Assembly: GCA_003452655.1 (NCBI GenBank)
Contig: DMNR01000272.1
Location: 1 to 7,790 of the forward strand
DNA from: Actinomycetota bacterium
Lineage (GTDB): Bacteria > Actinomycetota > Actinomycetes > S36-B12 > UBA10799
Direction: 5' to 3'
Length of the DNA: 7,790 bases
Shown here: positions 1 through 4,869 of the stretch, piece by piece
Layout: every line of letters begins with the position of its first letter
How positions within the stretch are numbered: position 1 is the first letter of the stretch
Made by a program: the position numbers and the translations under genes
Notes under the pieces: model-generated
Database searches by the model: none
What the model was told of the DNA's origin: nothing
Seen by the model: the letters and a program-made list of their open reading frames with translations, nothing else

Positions 1-771
1 GAATATGAGGGGCATGGTGACGGAGTCCTTGTCACAACGGCCGACGGCAGGCAGCGTCAGGCAGACCTCCTCGTTGGAGCAGACGGCATCAATTCCCGGG
101 TGAGGGCCTCGATGCTGAACGACGGAGACCCTAGATACGCGGGTTACTACTGTTGGCGCGGCGTCGCGTCTGGTGATGCTGGGCTTCCCGCCGGTTGGGC
201 CGCGGAGTATTGGGGCGATGGGCTTCGGTTCGGCGGATGCACCATCGACGGCGATCGGACCTATTGGTTCGCGGTTCAGACCGGTCCGCCCGGAGGAGCC
301 ACCGTTGACGCAGGTACCACCAACAGGCTGCGCGCGCTCTATTCAGATTTCGCGCCTGAGGTACGCCGTTTGCTGGAAGCGACTGATCCGCGGGCGATCA
401 TTGGCGGCGACATTGCAGACCGCGACCCAGTAGCCGAGTGGAGTCGAGGGCGAGTCACTTTGCTCGGTGACGCTGCGCACGCGATGACTCCAAATCTCGG
501 ACAGGGTGCTTGCCAAGCGATCGAGGACGCGCTTGTGTTGGGTGACCAACTCGCTGGGGTAGATGCCGCGGGAGTTGCAGCAGCACTATCCGAGTACCAG
601 CGAATTCGCATACCGCGCGCAAACAAGACGGTTCGAATGGCGAGGCGAGTCGGAAACGTCGCCCGAATGGAAAACCGCGTTGGGGTGGCGGTGCGCGATG
701 GGGTACTTCGAGCGACGCCGTCCTCCATGCTGAGGTCTCAACTCACAAGCGCGTGGAAACTCCCCTACTAA
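1..771 (+). CDS. FAD-dependent class A monooxygenase, 3' part only
   Basis: The reading frame is open from base 1 and ends in TAA, giving the last 256 residues. Proteins of this family (PF01494 type, like salicylate, 3-hydroxybenzoate or urate hydroxylases and zeaxanthin epoxidase) use FAD and NAD(P)H to put one oxygen atom into a small, often aromatic substrate in the cytoplasm. Two family signatures are visible. LLVGADGINSRVR (partial residues about 23-35) is the DG motif that contacts both FAD and NAD(P)H. GDAAHAMTPNLGQG (about 156-169), followed by QAIEDA, is the second FAD-binding motif. The N-terminal GxGxxG dinucleotide fold, about 130 residues by family length, lies outside the window. 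The GTG at 100 encodes an internal valine of the DG motif and is not the start. The C-terminus ends soon after the family core, with no added domain. The substrate cannot be told; the class is secure. Confidence 0.93.
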   Translation, partial: EYEGHGDGVLVTTADGRQRQADLLVGADGINSRVRASMLNDGDPRYAGYYCWRGVASGDAGLPAGWAAEYWGDGLRFGGCTIDGDRTYWFAVQTGPPGGATVDAGTTNRLRALYSDFAPEVRRLLEATDPRAIIGGDIADRDPVAEWSRGRVTLLGDAAHAMTPNLGQGACQAIEDALVLGDQLAGVDAAGVAAALSEYQRIRIPRANKTVRMARRVGNVARMENRVGVAVRDGVLRATPSSMLRSQLTSAWKLPY

Positions 772-797
772 CCGGACTGGTGTTCGCGCGGGTTAGT
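767..797. terminator. Possible bidirectional terminator hairpin between convergent genes
   Basis: ACTAACC (767-773) and GGTTAGT (791-797) are a perfect 7-bp inverted repeat around a 17-base loop. The arms contain the TAA stops of both converging genes. Three of the seven pairs follow automatically from two convergent TAA stops, and no T-run follows, so the terminator role is only suggestive. Confidence 0.3.
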
Positions 798-1257
798 CGT
801 GGATTCCCATGAGCTCGGTCAGCTTGTCCATGAATGAGTTGTAGCCCGCAGTCAAACCTTCAGGCATGCCATCTGGCATCAAACCGATCTGGTGGAGCAC
901 AACTTCGGTGGTGAAGTCGGTCAGCGCGGTGAACGTGACGGTGAGAAGTTGGACTTCGTCGGTGCCGTTCTCGACATCTTCGAATGCCATGACAATCCGC
1001 TGCGGCTCGACGAGTTCGCGGTAGGTGCCACCGAAATGGAGTTCCTCGCCGTTCTGCAGCATCGTGGCCTTCCACTTACCTCCCGGGCGGGGATCCAGGC
1101 TTAGCTTGTCGAGAGGGACTTCCAACTCAGCGCCAAACCAGTACGCGAAACGTTCTGGCTCAATCCACGAACGGTACACATCGGCGAAGTGGCCGGGGAT
1201 GGTGCGGGAAACGGTGATTTCGCGGACCTCGAGCTTCGGTGAATCCGGTGCTGACAT
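793..1257 (-). CDS. AHSA1/SRPBCC-domain protein (START-like ligand-binding fold)
   Basis: This is a soluble protein of about 154 residues. It has the marks of the Activator-of-Hsp90-ATPase-1-like (AHSA1, PF08327) branch of SRPBCC proteins: an early VSRTIPGHFADVYRSWIEPERFAYWFG helix region, the turn LDPRPGGKWKATM, a strand GTYRELVEPQRIVMAFE, and a C-terminal helix GYNSFMDKLTELM. Length is normal for a single-domain member. The fold makes a hydrophobic cavity for a small ligand; bacterial members rarely have a known substrate. The longest frame begins at an ATG at 1278, which has no ribosome binding site. The ATG at 1257 has AAAGGAA about 11 bases upstream and starts nearer the conserved domain, so it is preferred. 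The gene lies 62 bp after the FUSC gene on the same strand and may be its operon partner. Unlike the second SRPBCC gene here, it has no ArsR neighbour. Confidence 0.88.
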   Translation of the reverse strand: MSAPDSPKLEVREITVSRTIPGHFADVYRSWIEPERFAYWFGAELEVPLDKLSLDPRPGGKWKATMLQNGEELHFGGTYRELVEPQRIVMAFEDVENGTDEVQLLTVTFTALTDFTTEVVLHQIGLMPDGMPEGLTAGYNSFMDKLTELMGIHD

Positions 1258-1319
1258 TGCGCTGGACGTTCCTTTCATCAGGTGGCTTTTGGGTGATCGT
1301 GGCGTTTGTTGACGTCTGC

Positions 1320-2378
1320 TCAGGGGGTGCTCTCAACTGGCACACTGGCGTGCCCCTCGCGAGCTCGTTCGGTTTCGAGGTTAACCGCAATCAATTGCAG
1401 ATGCCGAAAGATGACCTCTACCTCGAACACGAATGCGAACGCTCGCCCCACGTCCCTAACACTGTGGCCTTCAAACGTGACTGAGTCACGGATCGCTTCG
1501 GCGGCTTCGGTGATGTCTGGCAATTGTGTCGCTGGCTGTCCCCGCAACTGCGCGCTGACATTCGCAAACGTCGTCTGCAGGTCGGCTGCCAGGCTCTGCA
1601 AGTGCGGAAGCGACGGCCCTGTTCCGATGACCTGGTTAGCTCCGATGGCTGCGCGGGCGAGGGGGTCCAACGTGCCATTGACGGAGCGCACACTGGCCAC
1701 TAGCTCGTAGATCGCCGAGGTTTCGAAGGGCCCAAGTGACGGCTGGTACTTGATCGCGGTGATCAGTTCGTTCGCCTGTACCAACTTGCTGAGTACCTCT
1801 GGGTGGACATCGATGGTTTGCCCGGCACCAGTTCCAACGACGCCGAATGTGGAGGTGACGGATCGATCGCAAGAATCGAGCGCGTCGGCGAGTAGCGATC
1901 GGACCCGAGGTCCTGTGTGCGAAGGGAGGACTAGATAGTCGACGGCGAGCGCCACGATGATTCCGGCGAAGGTGGAGAGCACGAGTTGGACGACGGTGTG
2001 CCAGAGGTTGTCGCCCGGTACGAGAACGATGGATCCGGCGAGTACGGCTGCCAACCGGTAGCCCAGGCGCATGGGAAGAAGCGCGCAGACGAATAAGGTC
2101 AGGCCGACGGCAACGGGTGCGGCAATCCACATAGGAAGTGCCAGCAGCACCATGATCGCGCCAAGGCCGTACCCGATGACAGAACCGGCAGCTCGGTTGA
2201 GTCCTGTCTCCAGAGAACTACCGAACGTCTCGCCGACGGTGTAGATGATCGTGAGCAATGCGATCGAGGTGTTCGCCGGGGTTACGCCGAGGTAGAGGCT
2301 GAGCCCGACCGTGATCAAGCTGGCTATCGTGATCTTGATAGCCAGGCGGCCGGCGGAACTGACGCGAACGGAATTCAT
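1320..2378 (-). CDS. FUSC-family inner-membrane protein (aromatic acid exporter-like)
   Basis: This is a 352-residue membrane protein with a compact block of about six hydrophobic helices in residues 13-151 (examples: IKITIASLITVGLSLYLG, WIAAPVAVGLTLFVCALL, VLSTFAGIIVALAVDYLVLP). A hydrophilic, mostly helical tail of about 200 residues follows. The motif GETFGSSLETGLNRAAGSVIGYGLG, in which a conserved arginine precedes a glycine-rich helix, is typical of the FUSC/ArAE group (fusaric acid resistance, p-hydroxybenzoate efflux AaeB). Those proteins are linked to export of aromatic acids. This one holds one six-helix module, where AaeB-like proteins often have two, so it may act as a dimer. A TTG at 2423 would add 15 unlikely residues (EHWGHCRRYFGRT region). 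The ATG at 2378 starts just before the first membrane segment and is preferred, with a weak GGGCGGA upstream. Family is fairly sure; substrate is unknown. Confidence 0.85.
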   Translation of the reverse strand: MNSVRVSSAGRLAIKITIASLITVGLSLYLGVTPANTSIALLTIIYTVGETFGSSLETGLNRAAGSVIGYGLGAIMVLLALPMWIAAPVAVGLTLFVCALLPMRLGYRLAAVLAGSIVLVPGDNLWHTVVQLVLSTFAGIIVALAVDYLVLPSHTGPRVRSLLADALDSCDRSVTSTFGVVGTGAGQTIDVHPEVLSKLVQANELITAIKYQPSLGPFETSAIYELVASVRSVNGTLDPLARAAIGANQVIGTGPSLPHLQSLAADLQTTFANVSAQLRGQPATQLPDITEAAEAIRDSVTFEGHSVRDVGRAFAFVFEVEVIFRHLQLIAVNLETERAREGHASVPVESTP

Positions 2379-2441
2379 GGTCCGCCCAAAGTAGCGCCGA
2401 CAGTGTCCCCAATGTTCGGTCAAAGTGGACAGTTCGAGCAG

Positions 2442-2969
2442 CTACATTCCGGGGTCCGCCAGTGTGTCGAGAGCCGTGGTGATTGCCAGTAACAACAGGA
2501 CATCCTCGCCTGGCGTGACGTCGACGGTGTAGGTGTCGCGCACTCGGACCCACTTCTTGGAGATCTCCGCGATTACCTCGCCATCACGTTTGACCTTGTA
2601 CTCGTGCTGAAGAATGTTGCCCTTCGCGTCCAGGTCGGTGCCGTTAGGGATGGAGATGTCGAACCGATCCCGAATCGGCGAGACGAGAGCCTTCTTCACG
2701 ATGGCGATGTCGTCGCCGTTGGCCGTCTGGATCTTCATCGTGTCGCGAATTCTCGCTTTGCGTTCTTGGATCTTGTAGATCTCGTTTCCTTGTAAGTCCT
2801 TGAAGATCAAAGTCTCGCGAACTCGCAATGCCTTGCCGTCGACCCAATACGCGCGTAAACCCGCGGCATTCTCTATGTAGGAGTCATCGCCGATGGCAAG
2901 CAAACGCTCGCGCATGACGAAGCGCCAAGGATTGTCTTCTCCATGATCTTTCTTTCCGAAGATGCCCAT
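2442..2969 (-). CDS. LURP-one-related / tubby-like beta-barrel protein (YxjI type)
   Basis: This 175-residue soluble protein matches the LURP-one-related family (PF04525), whose fold is a beta-barrel around a central helix, like tubby C-terminal domains and phospholipid scramblases. The series of short strands is clear: RFVMRERLLAIGDDSYIEN, RAYWVDGKALRVRETLIFKD, GNEIYKIQERKARIRDTMKIQ, HEYKVKRDGEVIAEISKKWVRVRDTYTVDV. The end, LLLLAITTALDTLAD, is the hydrophobic core helix. Length agrees with bacterial relatives. The molecular role of bacterial members is not established; membrane or lipid association has been proposed for the fold. The ATG at 2969 has no Shine-Dalgarno sequence but carries a TANNNT box six bases before it, which suggests a leaderless mRNA. 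The gene lies between the GNAT gene (55 bp) and the FUSC gene (63 bp), all on one strand. Confidence 0.87.
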   Translation of the reverse strand: MGIFGKKDHGEDNPWRFVMRERLLAIGDDSYIENAAGLRAYWVDGKALRVRETLIFKDLQGNEIYKIQERKARIRDTMKIQTANGDDIAIVKKALVSPIRDRFDISIPNGTDLDAKGNILQHEYKVKRDGEVIAEISKKWVRVRDTYTVDVTPGEDVLLLLAITTALDTLADPGM

Positions 2970-2975
2970 GCGGCA

Positions 2976-2981
2976 AAGTTA
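2976..2981 (-). promoter_or_regulatory. Candidate -10 box for a leaderless LURP-one gene
   Basis: On the minus strand TAACTT lies with exactly six bases between its last T and the A of the ATG at 2969. That places transcription start at or next to the start codon. No good -35 box is seen, which is common in actinobacteria. No ribosome binding site is present, in keeping with a leaderless start. Confidence 0.45.
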
Positions 2982-3024
2982 TCGACATCCGATTGAGAAT
3001 GTTTCGCCGCCTAGTGCAGCTGGT

Positions 3025-3516
3025 CTAAGCGACTTGTCGATCTAGGCGATAGACGGCACAGTCGTCCATGCCGAAGCGTCGGTATTCGACGAACCGAAAC
3101 CCGACACGTTCGTAGAACGCACGTGCCCGCGTATTCGATTCCAGCGGGTCGATCAGCACGCCGGTGATCGCCGGATTGGCGAAGCAGAAATCCAACGCCA
3201 AACGCATCATCTCGGTGCCGAATCCGCGGCCGAGTTCCTCCGGCGGCCCGATCCAGATGTCGAGCGCGCGAAGGTTTGACTCCACGCTTCCCCAGTAATG
3301 GGTTTCTTCCCGTGCCGGGTCGATGATCATGATGACGCCGATTGGTCGTCCCTCAACCTCCGCGATGAGGTTCCACTGCCAATCGACATCGCGTGTGATT
3401 TCAGCTTCCCAGTCGAGGTTGTCGTCGTCCCCGGTAGCTGCGATTACGTGAGGTTGCTGGTCCCAAGACCGCAGGAGCTCAATGTCGGCGACAACCGCCG
3501 ACCGAAGGACAACCAT
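3025..3516 (-). CDS. GNAT-family N-acetyltransferase, AAC(6')-like
   Basis: This 163-residue protein has a complete GNAT fold, which moves an acetyl group from acetyl-CoA to an amine. The N-terminal strand LRSAVVADIELLRSWDQ and the strand-turn WNLIAEVEGRPIGVIMIID come first. Motif A, LDIWIGPPEELGRGFGTEMMRLAL (about 85-108), carries the pyrophosphate-binding GRGFG loop at 96-100. VLIDPLESNTRARAFYERVGF (about 120-140) includes the usual tyrosine (Tyr135) that serves as general acid in many members. The order of features, especially D-x-x-IGPPEELGRGFGTEM followed by IDPxxxNxRAxxFYERVGF, resembles aminoglycoside 6'-N-acetyltransferases and related Acetyltransf_8 proteins more than ribosomal RimI/RimJ types. 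Activity on aminoglycosides is an inference only; such chromosomal relatives often have other substrates. The ATG at 3516 has no ribosome binding site but sits six bases after a TANNNT box. Confidence 0.9.
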   Translation of the reverse strand: MVVLRSAVVADIELLRSWDQQPHVIAATGDDDNLDWEAEITRDVDWQWNLIAEVEGRPIGVIMIIDPAREETHYWGSVESNLRALDIWIGPPEELGRGFGTEMMRLALDFCFANPAITGVLIDPLESNTRARAFYERVGFRFVEYRRFGMDDCAVYRLDRQVA

Positions 3517-3522
3517 GATCCG

Positions 3523-3528
3523 ACGCTA
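3523..3528 (-). promoter_or_regulatory. Candidate -10 box for a leaderless GNAT gene
   Basis: On the minus strand TAGCGT is followed by six bases (CGGATC) and then the ATG at 3516. This is the arrangement expected when transcription begins at the start codon. No clear -35 box or ribosome binding site is seen. Confidence 0.42.
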
Positions 3529-3612
3529 CCCGCCTGGCCGCGATGCATGAGCGGTGTGGGTGCATAGTTGTGACAGTGTTAGTCGCCTAGCGAAGAACGG
3601 CGAGGAACGATA

Positions 3613-3843
3613 GTGGGCAGGGAACGCTTGACGTCGACCACGAAGGGGCCGTTGCGTCGTACCGTGACGATCGTCGGCCTTGTTGCTGCCGCACTTGCCT
3701 TGATCATGACCATAGCGATGGTGGTCGTTGCGCTCGGCGGATATTCGAGTTCGGCGCTTCGGATGTGCTTTTTGGTCTGGGTGTTGTCTCTGTTCACCGT
3801 CTTTGGTGTGACTCGCTACCTGAAGTCGGGTGAGGAGTCCTGA
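3613..3843 (+). CDS. Small two-helix membrane protein, function unknown
   Basis: This 76-residue protein is not one I recognise. It has a basic N-terminus (GRERLTSTTKGPLRR), a long hydrophobic helix at about 16-42 (VTIVGLVAAALALIMTIAMVVVALGG), a short SSS turn, a second helix at about 48-67 (ALRMCFLVWVLSLFTVFGV) and a short polar tail (TRYLKSGEES). By the positive-inside rule both ends face the cytoplasm. The start is GTG, supported by GAGGAA at 3602-3607 with a short spacer. The gene is divergent from the GNAT gene across 96 bp, in which I find no strong promoter for it, and convergent with the SRPBCC gene 31 bp on. An antisense frame covers the same DNA but encodes a low-complexity basic sequence. 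The membrane pattern and the ribosome binding site make the plus-strand reading the better one. Confidence 0.65.
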   Translation: MGRERLTSTTKGPLRRTVTIVGLVAAALALIMTIAMVVVALGGYSSSALRMCFLVWVLSLFTVFGVTRYLKSGEES

Positions 3844-3874
3844 CTCGAATGCCAGCAATCAGCGAGCACGATGG

Positions 3875-4357
3875 TCAGACCGCGCCACGCACCAGGAGAC
3901 CGTCGAGAGCGGCGTAGCCCTCATTCACGCCGCTCTCCATTCCACTGCTCAGCCACATGTCGCGTCCCTCGAAGCTGTCGACGAGCGATTGCGCACGCAA
4001 CCTCGTATGAGTCTGGTCAATGGGTTCGAACGTCAACGTTTCCAGTGACACACCTTCTGGCATTCCCTCATAGGTGAACGTTTGAACGATGCGGTCGCGG
4101 CTGATCTCATGGAAGCACCCGTAGAACGCGAACTCGCCATCTTCGCGGAAGTTGATGAATCGCCATGACCCACCGGAGCGAGCATCCCAGTAGTCAATGC
4201 GCGTACTGACATTCGTCGGTCCGATCCACTGGGCGAACAGATCAGGGTCAGTATGGGCGCGCAGCAGTTGCTCCGGCGTGGCCGCGAAGTCACGGATGAT
4301 GCGAATGATCGGCACGGTGGGGTCCGCTTCGATGACCGCCTCGGTAAATGCATTCAT
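3875..4357 (-). CDS. AHSA1/SRPBCC-domain protein paired with ArsR
   Basis: This 160-residue soluble protein of the AHSA1 branch of SRPBCC proteins has the recognisable order IIRIIRDFAATPEQLLRAHTDPDLFAQWIGP, the turn WDARSGGSWRFI, the strand FAFYGCFHEISRDRIVQTFTYEG, and the closing helix MESGVNEGYAALDGLL. Length is normal. It is co-encoded with an ArsR-type repressor: its ATG overlaps the repressor stop as ATGA, so translation is probably coupled, and it has its own strong AAGGAG six bases before the ATG (4364-4369). ArsR-SRPBCC pairs are common in actinobacteria, with the regulator controlling the pair. The ligand is unknown. It is a different protein from the SRPBCC protein at the left of the window, sharing the fold signatures but little sequence outside them. 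Confidence 0.92.
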   Translation of the reverse strand: MNAFTEAVIEADPTVPIIRIIRDFAATPEQLLRAHTDPDLFAQWIGPTNVSTRIDYWDARSGGSWRFINFREDGEFAFYGCFHEISRDRIVQTFTYEGMPEGVSLETLTFEPIDQTHTRLRAQSLVDSFEGRDMWLSSGMESGVNEGYAALDGLLVRGAV

Positions 4358-4716
4358 GAACTTCTCCTTGCCTTGGAATGGTTATCGTTCTCGTCCGCTT
4401 TCTGCAACTGGTCTAGGACTGCGTCGAGGCGGCTGTAACGGGCCTCTGCCTCACGCTGGTAGCGCTCGATCCACTTAGTCATCAGGTCGAATACCTTCGC
4501 TTCGAAGTGCACCGGACGACGTTGGGCATCGCGTGTTCTGCTGACCAGTCCCGCGTCCTCAAGCACTCGGATGTGTTTGGAGATGTTCTGGACAGTCACA
4601 TCAAAGGGCTCTGCGAGTTCGTTGACAGTTGCGTCCCCGATGGAGAGCCGGGCAACGATGTCGCGTCTAGTGGGGTCAGCGAGAGCGGCAAACGCTTTCG
4701 ACAGCTGATCATCCAT
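4354..4716 (-). CDS. ArsR/SmtB-type winged-helix repressor, metal-independent class
   Basis: This is a 120-residue DNA-binding regulator. The region LSKAFAALADPTRRDIVARL (start) and the helix-turn-helix TVNELAEPFDVTVQNISKHIRVLEDAGLVSR, followed by the wing RDAQRRPVHFEAKVFDLM, are the ArsR winged helix. WIERYQREAEARYSRLDAVLDQL is the dimer helix usual in the subgroup that sits beside SRPBCC genes. There is no cysteine at all, so the CxC metal site of classical ArsR/SmtB sensors is absent; the signal is not a thiol-bound metal. The start is set at ATG 4716, which has GAGGGG a few bases upstream. A GTG at 4728 would add four residues. The product most likely represses its own two-gene operon through the paired palindromes upstream. 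It overlaps the next gene by four bases. Confidence 0.93.
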   Translation of the reverse strand: MDDQLSKAFAALADPTRRDIVARLSIGDATVNELAEPFDVTVQNISKHIRVLEDAGLVSRTRDAQRRPVHFEAKVFDLMTKWIERYQREAEARYSRLDAVLDQLQKADENDNHSKARRSS

Positions 4717-4742
4717 GGCACCCCTCACTCAACTCTTCATCC

Positions 4743-4761
4743 TCAACCAGTTGGTTGAATA
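4743..4761. promoter_or_regulatory. Probable ArsR operator, proximal copy
   Basis: TCAACCAGTTGGTTGA (4743-4758) has perfect 6-bp arms TCAACC/GGTTGA around AGTT, as expected for a dimeric winged-helix regulator. With ATA added it matches a second copy 44 bp away at 18 of 19 bases. It begins 26 bp before the ArsR start codon, over the likely transcription start. Confidence 0.72.
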
Positions 4762-4784
4762 AAGGCAACCCGACGCCCGTTCAT

Positions 4785-4790
4785 TGTCAA
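4785..4790 (-). promoter_or_regulatory. Consensus-like -35 box of the ArsR-SRPBCC operon
   Basis: The minus strand reads TTGACA at this place, a perfect -35 hexamer, lying partly inside the distal operator. The matching -10 box is not clear: TTTATT is the best AT-rich candidate but lies 21 bases away, longer than the usual 16-18. The -35 call is therefore tentative. Confidence 0.4.
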
Positions 4791-4805
4791 CCAGTTAGTT
4801 GAATA
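4787..4805. promoter_or_regulatory. Probable ArsR operator, distal copy
   Basis: TCAACCAGTTAGTTGA (4787-4802) plus ATA repeats the proximal operator with a single change (G to A at the tenth base after TCAACCAGT), which breaks one pair of the palindrome. It overlaps the candidate -35 box of ArsR, so binding here would block RNA polymerase. Confidence 0.72.
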
Positions 4806-4857
4806 CAACCTTGTGTGAGTCAACGCCCTCGAACCGCATCAGGCTTGGCACCGCCCC

Positions 4858-4863
4858 TAGCCT
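4858..4863 (+). promoter_or_regulatory. Candidate -10 box for a leaderless permease gene
   Basis: TAGCCT is followed by six bases (TCCGGC) and then the permease ATG at 4870, which has no ribosome binding site. This is the same geometry as at the GNAT and LURP-one genes. The TAG of the box is also the in-frame stop just upstream, so no longer permease start is possible. Confidence 0.42.
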
Positions 4864-4869
4864 TCCGGC

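Noticed and set aside
100..102. GTG at 100 as start of a short 223-residue protein
   Set aside because: The frame is open upstream to base 1 and the GTG falls within the conserved GADG motif region, so it is an internal valine of a longer monooxygenase.
1306..1710. Plus-strand frame opposite the FUSC gene
   Set aside because: Ser/Ala/Arg-rich translation with no domain; antisense shadow of the well-supported FUSC frame.
3526..3858. Minus-strand 110-residue frame over the small membrane protein gene
   Set aside because: Basic, low-complexity translation without a recognisable domain and no clear ribosome binding site; the plus-strand frame has two membrane helices and a good GAGGAA.
3835..3878. 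Inverted repeats between the small membrane protein and the SRPBCC gene
   Set aside because: GAGTC/GACTC has a two-base loop, too small to fold well, and CTGAC/GTCAG is only 5 bp, three of which come from convergent TGA stops.
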